Assembly (NCBI GenBank): GCA_944390455.1
Contig: CALXPU010000006.1
Span: forward strand, 1 to 64,000
Origin: an uncultured Alphaproteobacteria bacterium
GTDB taxonomy: Bacteria > Pseudomonadota > Alphaproteobacteria > RF32 > CAG-239
Direction: 5' to 3'
DNA: 64,000 nucleotides
Both the position numbers and the translations under genes were made by a program. Position 1 is the stretch's first letter; each line of letters opens with the position of its first letter. Positions 15,353 to 25,545 of the stretch are shown piece after piece. The notes under the pieces were generated by a model, which was given only the letters and a program-made list of their open reading frames with translations, did no database searches and was not told where the DNA came from.

Positions 15353-15388
15353 AGCGGTTGTTTCCTTATCGGAAACGCCGCTTTTTTG
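15353..15388 (+). terminator. Rho-independent terminator
   Basis: AGCGG-TT-GTTTCC and GGAAAC-G-CCGCT pair around a short loop, followed by six T. Confidence 0.85.
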
Positions 15389-15421
15389 TTATATACTTAC
15401 AAAAGAGTAGGGCTATCGTTA

Positions 15422-15455
15422 TCAAAGAAAACCCCGCCATTGTGACGGGGCTTGT
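15422..15455 (-). terminator. Rho-independent terminator of rpoD
   Basis: On the minus strand CCCCGTC and GGCGGGG pair around a short loop and TTTTCTTT follows, starting just past the rpoD stop codon. Confidence 0.8.
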
Positions 15456-15462
15456 TTCTTTA

Positions 15463-17529
15463 TTATTGATCTAAGAAAGAACGCAACTTCTTACTGCGGC
15501 TCGGGTGCTTCAATTTTCTTAAAGCCTTTGCCTCAATTTGACGAATACGCTCTCTGGTAACATTAAATTGCTGTCCAACTTCTTCCAATGTATGATCCGT
15601 ATTCATACCGATACCGAAACGCATACGCAATACTCTCTCTTCTCTTGGAGTAAGGGAAGATAAAATGCGGGTGCAGGTTTCTTTTAAGTTGGCATGAATT
15701 GCGGAATCAATCGGTTGTAATGCGTTTTCATCAGCAATAAAATCACCCAATGATGAATCTTCTTCATCTCCGACCGGAGCTTCAAGGCTGACCGGTTCTT
15801 TGGCTATTTTCATTACCTTACGGATTTTATCTACCGGCATTGATAATCTCTTTGCCAATTCCTCCGGTATTGGTTCTCTGCCCATTTCCAAAGACATTTG
15901 GCGTGAGGTTCTTACCAATTTATTGATGGTCTCAATCATATGAACCGGAATACGGATTGTGCGTGCTTGGTCGGCAATGGAACGTGTGATTGCCTGACGT
16001 ATCCACCAGGTTGCATAGGTTGAGAATTTATAGCCTCTGCGGTATTCAAATTTATCTACGGCTTTCATCAAACCGATGTTGCCTTCTTGGATTAAATCTA
16101 AGAATTGCATACCGCGGTTGGTGTATTTTTTAGAGATTGAGATAACTAATCTTAAGTTTGCTTCAATCATCTCTTTTTTAGCACGGTCTGCTTCTCTTTC
16201 GCCACGTTTAATGGTATCTACCATTTTACGATATTCTGAAATCGGTAAACCGCATTCTTTACTCATTTCTGCCAAAGAGTTACGCAATTCGGTAATTTCT
16301 TCAAGATTATCTTTGATGAAGTTCTGCCAGTGCTTATCTTTCTTTTCAGCCATCTTTTCAACCCAATGCGGATCTAATTCGGAACGTTGATATGCTTCCA
16401 AGAAATCTTCTCTCTTAACGCGGCAATTTAATGCCAAACGCATCAATTTACCTTCAACACCCATCAAACGGCGGTTTAATTCGTTTAATTGTTCAACCAA
16501 TTCTTCAACACGAGCTGAGTTTAAGTGAATAGAACTCATTAACTCAATTAATTCTTTTTTGATATTGGTGTATTTCTTTTCCAAAGCAGGTTGTGCTTTT
16601 CTTCCAGCCAAGATTGCCTTCATGCGTTGGCTTTGAATACGGCTCAATTCATCATAGTAGCTGGAAATTTTGTTCAAAATATCCAAAACCGGTTCAAAGA
16701 GGGCAGCTTCCATGGCGCTGATAGAAGTTGTGCTGTGTCCGCCTTCTTCTTCATCATCCAATTCTCCATCGCCTTCGCCGTCTAAATCTCCGCCTTCGGA
16801 AACGTCTTCTTCTTCCGGCTCATCATCAACGGTGTCATCAAATTCAATATCATTTTCTAGATCATCGTCAATTTCATCCAGATTTTTGCCTTCCAAATCT
16901 TTGGCAACTTGTTCCAAGTCATCAACTTGAGGGGTGTCTTCATCGTAAACAATTGCTTCTGAGTCAACACCATACATCATTTCCAAGTCAATGATGTTAC
17001 GTAATTGCATGGTTCCTTCAACCAATTCATCACGCCATTTGGATATGGCTTTCAAGGTCATGGGGTTTTCGCAAAGACCGCCAATCATAACCGTTTTGCC
17101 GGCTTCAATTCTTTTTGCGATAGCAATTTCACCATCGCGGGACAATAATTCCACAGTCCCCATTTCTTTTAAGTACATACGAACCGGGTCGTCCGAACGC
17201 ATTAACTCTTTGCCGTCCAGATTGCCGACGCCATCTTCGTCGTCTATAATTTCATCTTCTTCAAGACGTTCTTCTTCGCCGTTATCGTCTTCAAAATCTT
17301 CTGTTTCATCTGCCGAAATAATGCTGATTTCCATATCTGAAATCGCTGCCATAATGTCTTCTATCAGGTCTGATGTTTCTTTTTCGGACGGTAGGGCTTG
17401 ATTAAGTTCTTCAATGGTGATGTAACCTTGTTCTTTTCCTTTGGCGATAAGTTTTTTTAATGCACTGCCAAATGAATCCAACAGAGGTGCATCAGATGTT
17501 CTGTAATCTTCGTTATCTGTATCTGACAT
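15463..17529 (-). CDS. rpoD: Primary RNA polymerase sigma factor (sigma-70)
   Basis: This is the housekeeping sigma factor that directs RNA polymerase to TTGACA/TATAAT promoters. The 688 residues follow the family plan: region 1.1 (about 15-80), a very acidic linker, region 1.2 ([19 protein letters not shown]), a long non-conserved insert rich in Asp/Glu, region 2 with [19 protein letters not shown], region 3, and region 4 with the helix-turn-helix [28 protein letters not shown] precedes the ATG. In many alphaproteobacteria rpoD follows dnaG directly; here a 971-residue gene on the other strand lies between. Confidence 0.98.
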   Translation of the reverse strand: MSDTDNEDYRTSDAPLLDSFGSALKKLIAKGKEQGYITIEELNQALPSEKETSDLIEDIMAAISDMEISIISADETEDFEDDNGEEERLEEDEIIDDEDGVGNLDGKELMRSDDPVRMYLKEMGTVELLSRDGEIAIAKRIEAGKTVMIGGLCENPMTLKAISKWRDELVEGTMQLRNIIDLEMMYGVDSEAIVYDEDTPQVDDLEQVAKDLEGKNLDEIDDDLENDIEFDDTVDDEPEEEDVSEGGDLDGEGDGELDDEEEGGHSTTSISAMEAALFEPVLDILNKISSYYDELSRIQSQRMKAILAGRKAQPALEKKYTNIKKELIELMSSIHLNSARVEELVEQLNELNRRLMGVEGKLMRLALNCRVKREDFLEAYQRSELDPHWVEKMAEKKDKHWQNFIKDNLEEITELRNSLAEMSKECGLPISEYRKMVDTIKRGEREADRAKKEMIEANLRLVISISKKYTNRGMQFLDLIQEGNIGLMKAVDKFEYRRGYKFSTYATWWIRQAITRSIADQARTIRIPVHMIETINKLVRTSRQMSLEMGREPIPEELAKRLSMPVDKIRKVMKIAKEPVSLEAPVGDEEDSSLGDFIADENALQPIDSAIHANLKETCTRILSSLTPREERVLRMRFGIGMNTDHTLEEVGQQFNVTRERIRQIEAKALRKLKHPSRSKKLRSFLDQ

Positions 17530-17677
17530 GTCGTTCCTTAAAATCGATTTTAAATTGCCTTTTATACGTAGTATAAACCGGCAAAAAATTGCAAGCGGTT
17601 ATACACTTAATCGTTCTTAGAGGCTTTGTCAAGTTATATTTATGTTTCATGCAGATTTTTTTGCGATGTTTTAACGT

Positions 17678-20593
17678 GTGAAAACTCCTATTTTCAACCT
17701 TGACAGAAAGGGCGTGCTTTTGTATGATTACTTATTGTCGGTTGGGGAGTGGATTGTCAGAATGTTATGGAATGACGCTGAATTACAGAATTTATCCGGT
17801 TTAGGCAAGGAAATCGTGGTGGAACGATATATGAAAAATCTTGCCGCACGGGAAAATGACGACTTGTTTCAAAAAGAGAAATTTCCTTATTTGTGGGGAT
17901 TAATCGGGGTGGCCGGTGTTAAAGGCACGTCTTCTTTTGTTCGTCATAAGATTTGGGACGCTTTGGTGCGTTTCGGCGTTATTGATGCTTTTGATCGAGG
18001 ATTGCTTTCTGATTACAACCGTAGATTGGCGGAACACTTTAATGATGGTCGCTTAAAGGCTTGGAAAGGCTTGGATAATTTTCAGGCCAGTGTTAAATTC
18101 CGTAAAACTGTCTTGGATAAATTGGTTAAAACCGATGCGGAATTGGCTCAAAAGGTTTCTCCTTATTGCGTGGATTATAAGAAAATGATGGAACAACTCG
18201 ATGAATCCGAGTTGAATGATAAATTAAAAGCCTATTTGGAGCGTTTTAGAGGATTGGGCGCCGCGTGTGGGGTTACCACTGATGCCGTGGCTGCAGTTTA
18301 TGAAAAAACAGATGCACTTCGGAAACTTTGTGACGTGGCGGCTTATACGCATCGTAAATTAACCGAAAAGGAAAAAGATTACTTATTCTCATATTTGTAT
18401 GACGCAGTTAATGATGGGTTTTCGCCTAAATCTATCGGACTTGATGATGCTGTATTAGCCAAGTTAATGGCTGACGAGGCTTTAGATGGATTGTCCGAAC
18501 TTGAAGCGGAACCTTTGTTGGCAAGAAATGCCGAAATAGAAGATTTTGCCGCAAAATTTGAGGAAGAATTCGGCTTTTATGAGGAAACGGAAGCGAAGTT
18601 TATTAAGCATGAATTCGGTAAAATTCGCCCGATTACTGAACGTTGTTTGAAGTGTATTCAAAAAGATGCTGAGCCTAAAGGTGTCGTTTTTGCCATGATG
18701 TTGGTAGAACTTAATCAGATAAAATCGGCTGTGCAGATTCTGCTGGAACTGGCGAAAAAAGGCAAGGCTACCGAACTTATCGGCTTTTTACATCGCTTGT
18801 TGCCTAAAGTGAAAGGTTCGGAATCTTTTATTTTGGATATTATTTGCATCAATTTACAAAATTTTCATGGTGAAGATGACTATTTTGTTGAGTATGCGGC
18901 AAGAAGGACACTGACTGCCGTGCGTACTTTTATTGAAGCTAATTGTCCTCAGCAGGCGGCAATGTTATTAAAACATCTGGTGCTCGGGAATTGGTTTTTA
19001 GATAAGACCGAGCTGGTTAAGCAGTTTATTTTGCTGGCTAATACGCTGATGATACTTGATGATACGTTGACGCCAGAGATGTCGTTTTTGGCACAACAGC
19101 TTAAACTCCGTATATTTGAAACCGAAAATGGCGTGATTATCGGAACAGATGAAGATAATCCTTTGGCGATGACACAACAAAAAGTTGAACAATTTGTAGC
19201 CGGAACAACCATGCTTAGTTGGGCAAAGTATGCGGAAGAAAATAAAAAACGTATGCAAGCGACGGTAGAACAAGCTATAGAAGGGGATTCATGCGATATT
19301 GATTTCGGCATACCTGCAAAAAGTAGAGCGAAATCATATAATTATAAAATTCCTTCAGTGGATGGGCAGCCTGTTCAAGCTCCTTGGGAAGAAAAAAAGG
19401 AAGCTAATTTGCCTAAAGTACAAAAAACTTTACAGCAAAAAATTTATAATAGACCAGAAGATATTGTAATTCCTCAGAAAATACAGGATAAGACACCCGA
19501 GTTGACAACACAAAATGTTGTTAAACCGACGGGGAAAATTCCTTCTTCTGCCGATATTTTACGAAACTATGTTCCTCAGGATATTGCCCAAGAGGTGGTT
19601 TCTGAATTACCGAGTATGCAAATTTGGGAGAAATCAGCTGAATTAGCTTCTGAAGAGGAAAATGAAGAAGTTTCTGAACACACAGAACAGATTAACGTAT
19701 CGCAAGAAGCAACAACAACGGAAGCTCTGGATTTGTCGCTATCTCATGCTTCTGATGAAACTTTGCAAGCAACAGAAATGGTACATTCTGAACCTGTAAA
19801 AGAAGAAACTTTGCAAATATTGCCAGATGTACAGGAAGCACGCTATAATTCCTCTGTTGAAATGGTGCCGGAAACAATCAGTGCACCATCTCAAGGTATT
19901 TCTACTACGGAAAGAGCTCACGAGGTAGATGAAATTGATGTTTCACAACCAATTATTGCGGAATTAAATATTCCGGCAGAAGCTTCTGGTGCAAATATTG
20001 TGGCTAATGGGGTTATGGAAGATACGGTAAATTCAGAACCTTCTTCAGAAGATTTGATACAACCTCATGATGTGGAACAAGTTTCTACAGAGCTTGTTAC
20101 GGAAGTGAATCCGGTTGTTGAGAGTGTTGCTACAACGGAAGTCCAAGAAGAAAACGTTTCTGCGATTGATACTCAAAATGTCGCTCAAGATAATTCTAGT
20201 GATGAACAAACAACTTTTGCGCCTAGTGATACTGTTCCGACAGAACAATCTAATGATACAGTTGAGGCGGTTTTGCCAGAGGTTGCTGAGGCTCAAGCCG
20301 CGGTACAGAATTTAGATGAATTGCCTAAATTTGAAGAGTGGGAAAATACTGAAGAAGAAGAAAATCTTCCGCAGAAAAAAATAAATATAAACAGCATATT
20401 AAATATAAATTCTAAAGAAGTAGATAAACATTTTGAACATATTAAACAAATTGCTGCAACGGCTATGAAACGTGCTGAAGAACAGGCTGCCGCGATTAAG
20501 AAAAAAGTGGAAGATTCAGATTTGGCAAATTCGCCCTCAATTAGTAAGTTCAAATCTTTTGCTCAGAAAATTAAAATGTTTCGCAAAAAATAG
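17678..20593 (+). CDS. Large hypothetical protein with acidic low-complexity region
   Basis: The 971-residue product begins at GTG, the second codon after an in-frame stop, so the N-terminus is well bounded, though no Shine-Dalgarno site is visible. Residues 1-560 look all-helical and globular. Residues of about 560-890 are a low-complexity stretch dominated by Glu, Val, Thr, Ser and Gln, and the last 70 residues are a basic helix (KQIAATAMKRAEEQAAAI) ending in KIKMFRKK. No signal peptide or membrane segment. The arrangement suggests a cytoplasmic scaffold, with the tail perhaps touching membrane or nucleic acid; that is inference. I do not know the family. Confidence 0.8.
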   Translation: MKTPIFNLDRKGVLLYDYLLSVGEWIVRMLWNDAELQNLSGLGKEIVVERYMKNLAARENDDLFQKEKFPYLWGLIGVAGVKGTSSFVRHKIWDALVRFGVIDAFDRGLLSDYNRRLAEHFNDGRLKAWKGLDNFQASVKFRKTVLDKLVKTDAELAQKVSPYCVDYKKMMEQLDESELNDKLKAYLERFRGLGAACGVTTDAVAAVYEKTDALRKLCDVAAYTHRKLTEKEKDYLFSYLYDAVNDGFSPKSIGLDDAVLAKLMADEALDGLSELEAEPLLARNAEIEDFAAKFEEEFGFYEETEAKFIKHEFGKIRPITERCLKCIQKDAEPKGVVFAMMLVELNQIKSAVQILLELAKKGKATELIGFLHRLLPKVKGSESFILDIICINLQNFHGEDDYFVEYAARRTLTAVRTFIEANCPQQAAMLLKHLVLGNWFLDKTELVKQFILLANTLMILDDTLTPEMSFLAQQLKLRIFETENGVIIGTDEDNPLAMTQQKVEQFVAGTTMLSWAKYAEENKKRMQATVEQAIEGDSCDIDFGIPAKSRAKSYNYKIPSVDGQPVQAPWEEKKEANLPKVQKTLQQKIYNRPEDIVIPQKIQDKTPELTTQNVVKPTGKIPSSADILRNYVPQDIAQEVVSELPSMQIWEKSAELASEEENEEVSEHTEQINVSQEATTTEALDLSLSHASDETLQATEMVHSEPVKEETLQILPDVQEARYNSSVEMVPETISAPSQGISTTERAHEVDEIDVSQPIIAELNIPAEASGANIVANGVMEDTVNSEPSSEDLIQPHDVEQVSTELVTEVNPVVESVATTEVQEENVSAIDTQNVAQDNSSDEQTTFAPSDTVPTEQSNDTVEAVLPEVAEAQAAVQNLDELPKFEEWENTEEEENLPQKKININSILNINSKEVDKHFEHIKQIAATAMKRAEEQAAAIKKKVEDSDLANSPSISKFKSFAQKIKMFRKK

Positions 20594-21112
20594 ATATTAC
20601 TTTTTTTTAATTGGAATGAGCATAAAAAAACGCCCGATTTTCACAAACCAGACGTTTTCACCTTTAAAATCCATTCTTGTCTATTGGAATAAACAAGCCA
20701 TGAAATTTTTTTTATATTTAATGTCAGAGTGCTTTCTTTATTAAATCTATCTGTCGCTTTTCACAAAGGGGCAGATGGGGGAGATGAATACTCATCTCTA
20801 TTTAGCAAAAATAGATCTTCTTTATTGAGTAGAACTATCTATTTTCACAAACGGATAGTTCTCATCATGACTAAACAAGATTTAACGTCTTGAATTGACT
20901 TAATCTTGTACGAAGTTGTTCAATTTTATTTCCGGCATATCACATGCGGGAAAAATAAGAGGTCTGTGTTATTCATAGTACGAAATAAGACAGACAGAGA
21001 AAATAATATTTAAGTTATAATTTAGTGATTATTGTTTTAGTGCATGGAAAACTTTTTGTCAAGAATAAAATGGGGAGGATTTTAATTTATGTGTCTTTTT
21101 CTTAGAAAAAGG
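20594..21112. other. Structured 519-base gap between convergent genes
   Basis: No gene is apparent. Besides the three related hairpins at 20627-20861 there are GAGATGA/TCATCTC (20781-20798), a long-range ACAAGATT/AATCTTGT pair (20875-20909) and GTCTGT-G-TTATT/AATAA-G-ACAGAC (20962-20995). Such density of inverted repeats suggests a structured RNA or several regulatory RNAs. The gap lies at the 3' ends of both neighbours, so it is not a normal promoter region. Confidence 0.5.
20627..20861. repeat. Three hairpins sharing the apex TTTTCACAAA
   Basis: Inverted repeats at 20627-20658 (stem AAAACG), 20749-20776 (stem ATCTGTC) and 20832-20861 (stem GAACTATC) all carry TTTTCACAAA exactly in the centre. 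In each, TTT and AAA can pair, leaving the tetraloop TCAC. In the second and third the apex is separated from the stem by a 2x2 mismatch. The stems differ in sequence but keep their pairing, as expected if structure is selected. The first could also act as a terminator for the upstream gene. Confidence 0.6.
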
Positions 21113-23188
21113 CTAGTCATCAGGTTCAGCTGCATGGGACAAAATTTCATCACGCTCTTTCTTTAAGCCGCTTAAGCGAGCGTATGACTCTTCTGTAAAG
21201 TTTTGACATATCTCGTTGGTTAGATTTTTTATTTCATCTTCCAAATTACGCAATTTGTCTTCTAAAAGTAATTTGTCTATGTTGCGCCGTAAGTCATTAA
21301 TAAACGGCGGACGTTTTTGTAACATATCCAATTCCCACAATTCTTTAATTTGTTGATTTTGCGGGGTAGAGGATAATTTCTCCAATAATTCTTCGGAGGA
21401 TAGAGGTTCTTCTGTTTCGTGATAAATATCGGCAATAGTAGTCAGCAACTCTTTTAGTTTCGGATTTTTTATATCGCTACTGAATAATTGTTCCTCATAA
21501 TCGTCAATCAATTCCGGATAAATTAGTTCGGCGGCAATCATGAAGCGGATGTTCTTATCATTTTCTCCTTCAGCGCTTTGGCGCAATGTTTCAGGCGCAT
21601 TGCTGATGACATGATTAATTTGCGGGCGAGGGGAATTATAGTTATTGCGACGACTATTGTTGTAGCGATTATTGTTATAACCGTTGTTCGGACGTGAATA
21701 TGACGGTGTTTGTGGGGTACGTGGGCGTGGTGCCGGTGCTTCATAAGGTTGTGGTATCGGCAAAGGTTCGCCCAGCGGAATATTGTCCAAGTATGCTGGA
21801 GGTTCTTGGGGTTGCAGTGGCGGATTATATGGTGCCGGAGCTGTTGGCATAGGTTGTGGACGAGGTGCATAGACACGGGGTTGTGGCGCACTATATTCTC
21901 TTTTCTGCCAGGCTGTTTGTTTGAAAGCCATATAAATGCGATTGCGAATTTCTTGCGCATAGTAACTTCTGACTGTCGCATCCGTAATTTTGGCAACTTC
22001 CGCCAATAATGTCTTTTCTATTAAGGCTTTCTTTTCCGGTGTGGAACTATCTTCATTTTCGGTATATTTTTGCCATAAAATATCTATCAGAGGTCTGGTC
22101 TTTTTCATTAATGCACCGAAACTTTCTCTGCCGTGTGCTTGCAAATATTCGTCCGGGTCTTGATTATCCGGTAAAAATAGGAATTTTAATGAATATCCGG
22201 CTTTTAATATCGGTAAAACTCTATCCACGGCACGCATGGCGGCTTTTACCCCAGGGCTATCACCATCCAGACACAATATCGGTTCGGAGCAGACTTTCCA
22301 CGCCTCCATAATCTGCTCTTCCGTCAGAGCTGTTCCCAAAGGTGCTACCGCATAGCCAAAACCGTATCTATCCAGTGCGATTACATCCATATAACCTTCG
22401 CAGATAATCAGGTTCTTTTCTTTATAAGCAACTTCACGAGCTTTATCTAAGTTATAGAGATTACGGCGTTTGTTGAAAATCGGTGTATCGGGGGAGTTTA
22501 AGTATTTGGGCTCAATCTTTTCCATCACACGACCGCCAAACGCAATAATACGACCTTGTTTATTGGTTATCGGTATCATAACGCGATTACGGAAAAAATC
22601 ATGTGGGCGGCGAGATGTGTCTTCCGGAATAGCAATCAGCCCCAGTTCTTTCATCTCTTTTTCATTAATGCCTTCCGCTTTGAGATGTGCCATTAAAGCA
22701 TTGTTATTAGGTGCGAAGCCTAAACGGAATTTTTGGATAGTTTCTTTGGATAAGCCTCGTTTTTCGGTAAAATATTTTAAGCCTTTAGCTCCGTCAGGCA
22801 TTCTTAAAGATTTTTCAAAAAAGCTACAAGCGCACTCCATTATATCGTATAAAGATTTGCGCTCTTCTTCCTCTTTTTTATCTTTTGCCGTTAACTGCGG
22901 CATTTGCAGTCCGGCTTGATGGGACAATTTTTGCAACGCATCTATAAACGGAAGTCCGTTGGCTTCCATTTCAAACTTGATGATGTCGCCATGAGCGCCG
23001 CAACCAAAACAGTGGTAAAAACCTTTGCTTTCATTGACGGTAAACGAGGGGGTCTTTTCATTATGAAAAGGGCATAATCCCTGATATTCTCGTCCTTTTT
23101 TGGTTAATTTTACTTTGGCGCCGACTACATCAACTATGGAAACACGAGCTCGTAATTCCTCTATAAAGCGTTGCAAATCGTCGTTCAT
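21113..23188 (-). CDS. dnaG: DNA primase
   Basis: DnaG makes RNA primers at the replication fork. The 691-residue product has the CHC2 zinc-binding module (Cys39, His42, Cys60, Cys63), the primase core with RGRIIAFGGRVM, and the Toprim motif IICEGYMDVIAL with the acidic LCLDGDSPG downstream. A long Pro/Gln/Asn/Tyr-rich linker (about 430-530) leads to a helicase-binding-type C-terminal domain. It lies 23 bases after yqeY, almost certainly in one operon. Confidence 0.98.
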   Translation of the reverse strand: MNDDLQRFIEELRARVSIVDVVGAKVKLTKKGREYQGLCPFHNEKTPSFTVNESKGFYHCFGCGAHGDIIKFEMEANGLPFIDALQKLSHQAGLQMPQLTAKDKKEEEERKSLYDIMECACSFFEKSLRMPDGAKGLKYFTEKRGLSKETIQKFRLGFAPNNNALMAHLKAEGINEKEMKELGLIAIPEDTSRRPHDFFRNRVMIPITNKQGRIIAFGGRVMEKIEPKYLNSPDTPIFNKRRNLYNLDKAREVAYKEKNLIICEGYMDVIALDRYGFGYAVAPLGTALTEEQIMEAWKVCSEPILCLDGDSPGVKAAMRAVDRVLPILKAGYSLKFLFLPDNQDPDEYLQAHGRESFGALMKKTRPLIDILWQKYTENEDSSTPEKKALIEKTLLAEVAKITDATVRSYYAQEIRNRIYMAFKQTAWQKREYSAPQPRVYAPRPQPMPTAPAPYNPPLQPQEPPAYLDNIPLGEPLPIPQPYEAPAPRPRTPQTPSYSRPNNGYNNNRYNNSRRNNYNSPRPQINHVISNAPETLRQSAEGENDKNIRFMIAAELIYPELIDDYEEQLFSSDIKNPKLKELLTTIADIYHETEEPLSSEELLEKLSSTPQNQQIKELWELDMLQKRPPFINDLRRNIDKLLLEDKLRNLEDEIKNLTNEICQNFTEESYARLSGLKKERDEILSHAAEPDD

Positions 23189-23211
23189 GTAATTTTTATT
23201 TCCGTATCAGA

Positions 23212-23664
23212 TTAAGCGAGCATTGATTTGATTAAACCGGAGGCTTTGCCCATATCCATTTGACCGGCGTAAGCGCTCTTTAATTCAGCCATAACTTTGC
23301 CCATATCCTTTACTCCGGCTGCACCGGTTTTAGCAATAGCTGCTTCAATAGCGGCTTTGGTTTCTTCTTCATTTAATTGTTTTGGCAAAAAGCGCTCAAT
23401 TACATTGATTTCTGATTGTTCTTTTTCAGCCAATTCCGGACGACCGCCTTCGTTATAAATTTTGATTGATTCATTTCTTTGTTTAATCATTCCTTGCATC
23501 ATAGACAACAATTCGGCATCAGTTGCGCATTCTTTGCCGGCACCGCGAGCGGCAACGTCTTTTTCTTTTTGGCCGGCGATAATCAAGCGAACGGCAGCAA
23601 CGGTTGTCATATCATGGTTTTTCATTGCCTCTTTGAGGGCATTTTGCAAGTTTTCTCTTAACAT
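23212..23664 (-). CDS. yqeY: GatB/YqeY domain protein
   Basis: This 150-residue protein has the helical fold of the GatB C-terminal domain, which in other proteins binds tRNA; its own role is not well defined. Family features include LKEAMKNHDMTTVAAVRLI, IKQRNESIKIYNEGGRPELA and the C-terminal VKDMGKVMAELKSAYAGQMDM. AAGGAGAG precedes the ATG. The yqeY-dnaG arrangement is typical of alphaproteobacteria. Confidence 0.95.
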   Translation of the reverse strand: MLRENLQNALKEAMKNHDMTTVAAVRLIIAGQKEKDVAARGAGKECATDAELLSMMQGMIKQRNESIKIYNEGGRPELAEKEQSEINVIERFLPKQLNEEETKAAIEAAIAKTGAAGVKDMGKVMAELKSAYAGQMDMGKASGLIKSMLA

Positions 23665-23726
23665 ATTTCTCTCCTTTTCGGTTAAGATTTGTTCAAACTT
23701 TTAATAAATCTCTTATTTTTCGCTAT

Positions 23727-24719
23727 TTATGGTTTGGCAAAGTTTAAGTTCAAGCTTACTGCAGTGTTATTGTTCGGAGCAGGGAGGCTGAACACAGCTT
23801 TGGTTGTTTCTCCGCCTTTTAATTTTGATTGAGCCGGAGCAAAGCGCTCTTTGAGATTATTGACCGTGATTTGCGGTACATATGTGGTATAAGGCGAAGT
23901 GTTCTTGATTTCCGCAGTGACTTTCAGAATCGGTTTCTTATTTTCCATCATGCGGTTTACACTGATTTTGGTAAACTTTAGATATTCTTCGTTGTACAAT
24001 CCACTTAATCCCAGTTTGTTATAATAAATTTCGGCTTGCGGAACAATGGTTACTACTTCTCTTCTTAAAAACAGAAATCCTGCACACAACAGCAATAATA
24101 TCAGAAAAGCGGAAGTCTTTTTATACCCCTTAAAAGGTTTAGGCGTGTCAAATCTGTCTGCTTCACTTACTTTTAAGTTGTAATCTCGCTCATTATCAGC
24201 AAACAAATGCGGTTCTTTGCGGTATTCTTCTTGAACTTTATTCTGTATCGGAGCAGTGCTAATGGTAAAAGATGTTCCGTGGTCAGATGTTAATGTTATC
24301 TCGTTTTGTTTCTGGGCTGCGTCCAAAATGACCGCAGATGACAGCGTATGTGGCGGAAGAGGTGCTTCTTGATGTTGAATTTGAGTATGCGGTGTAATGA
24401 CCGGTGCTACAAAATTAGGATCTCCTTCTTGTTTTACCAATTCAGAAGAAGATAAGGTTTTTCTGCCCGATTTGCTGTCTGCCGGAATAACAAATTCTTT
24501 TCTTTCCGAAGGCCATGGGCGAGCAGAAGGTTCTTCTACTTTCAACTCTTCAATATATGGAGTTTCTTCTTCTTTTTCTTCTTCATACCCTAAAGCATCG
24601 CTACGCATGGCATGCCATACGTTGGCACATGCTTGACAGCGAAATTTTTGACCAGTCTTACCGATTAAATCATCCGGTATTTCGTAGATACTATGACATT
24701 TTGGACAACTTATTAACAT
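23727..24719 (-). CDS. MJ0042-type zinc-ribbon membrane protein
   Basis: The 330-residue product opens with the zinc-ribbon pattern CPKCHSIYEIPDDLIG...CQACANVWH. A disordered Glu/Pro/Ser-rich stretch follows, then one membrane helix near 207-225 (SAFLILLLLCAGFLFL) and a C-terminal DUF3426-like domain containing VTAEIKNTSPYTTYVPQI. The topology would place the zinc ribbon in the cytoplasm and the C-terminal domain in the periplasm. It is divergent from ftsE-ftsX, its usual neighbour in alphaproteobacteria. Function undefined. Confidence 0.9.
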   Translation of the reverse strand: MLISCPKCHSIYEIPDDLIGKTGQKFRCQACANVWHAMRSDALGYEEEKEEETPYIEELKVEEPSARPWPSERKEFVIPADSKSGRKTLSSSELVKQEGDPNFVAPVITPHTQIQHQEAPLPPHTLSSAVILDAAQKQNEITLTSDHGTSFTISTAPIQNKVQEEYRKEPHLFADNERDYNLKVSEADRFDTPKPFKGYKKTSAFLILLLLCAGFLFLRREVVTIVPQAEIYYNKLGLSGLYNEEYLKFTKISVNRMMENKKPILKVTAEIKNTSPYTTYVPQITVNNLKERFAPAQSKLKGGETTKAVFSLPAPNNNTAVSLNLNFAKP

Positions 24720-24863
24720 CTGACCTTCCTTTTTTTATTTCTTGTTAGTATATAAAGAAAAAATATTTAATCAAATCTTTTTTGGGGCTATAGGTTAAAA
24801 AAATGTTAATTACTTTGGTGCTTCTCTTTTTTAAGAAATAACCATTCTAGGGATAGGATTAAT

Positions 24864-25499
24864 ATGGTGCGTCAAGCTAAAAATGCAAGCAAAGACGCGG
24901 AGTTGAAGGCTCCGAAAAAGAAAAAAGAAGAAAGCGAACGGCGCAGTTCGGTTCGTAAACGCCGTATTTTGCCACAAGAAAAGCGTGCTAAAGGGAAGAA
25001 ATCTGCCATTAATTCAATTCGGTTAGTAGGTGATTTTGTGAATTTTTCTTGGAGTAATGCCGCAAGTCTTCTGGTTATCTATTTGATTATGGATATTTTA
25101 TTGTTGTTAGGATTTGCACGTTTCAGACTCCTTTTTGTGGCGGTTTTGTGCGCAGGGGCTTATTTTTTGCAAAAATTTCATAAAGCTAAGCTGTTGTGGG
25201 CGTGGTTGACGACGTTATTTAGTCTGTTTGTTATCGGCATTTTAAGATATTTTAGCGCAAATGAGGTTGTTTATCCTGCTTCGGATATTAATATTATGTC
25301 AACGGTACAAATGATTGAAATCTTTTCGGTTTCTTCTTTGTTGTGGACATTGATTGTATTGGGTATTGTGTTTGGCGCTTATATGTATTATTTCAAAAAG
25401 AGTACACGGTTGAAACTTACGTGGGAGTGGGGCGTCGCTTTATTTAATATGGTGTTGTTTTGGGGATTTATGTATATTGTCTTTCAAAGCGCAGCGTAG
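24864..25499 (+). CDS. Basic-headed membrane protein upstream of ftsE
   Basis: The 211-residue product has a strongly basic first 45 residues (KKKKEESERRSSVRKRR), which should stay in the cytoplasm, then about five hydrophobic segments from residue 60 to 208. I do not recognise the family. It precedes ftsE by 46 bases on the same strand and may be cotranscribed with the division genes. TAGGAT serves as a weak ribosome site. Confidence 0.75.
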   Translation: MVRQAKNASKDAELKAPKKKKEESERRSSVRKRRILPQEKRAKGKKSAINSIRLVGDFVNFSWSNAASLLVIYLIMDILLLLGFARFRLLFVAVLCAGAYFLQKFHKAKLLWAWLTTLFSLFVIGILRYFSANEVVYPASDINIMSTVQMIEIFSVSSLLWTLIVLGIVFGAYMYYFKKSTRLKLTWEWGVALFNMVLFWGFMYIVFQSAA

Positions 25500-25545
25500 A
25501 TGGATAAAAGTTTTGGAGCCGGTGTGATTGTTAAAAGGAGTTAAA

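Noticed and set aside
20627-20861. A CRISPR array or integron attC sites
   Set aside because: The repeats are only 10 bases long, unevenly spaced (about 120 and 84 bases), and sit at hairpin tips. No cas genes or integrase are present.
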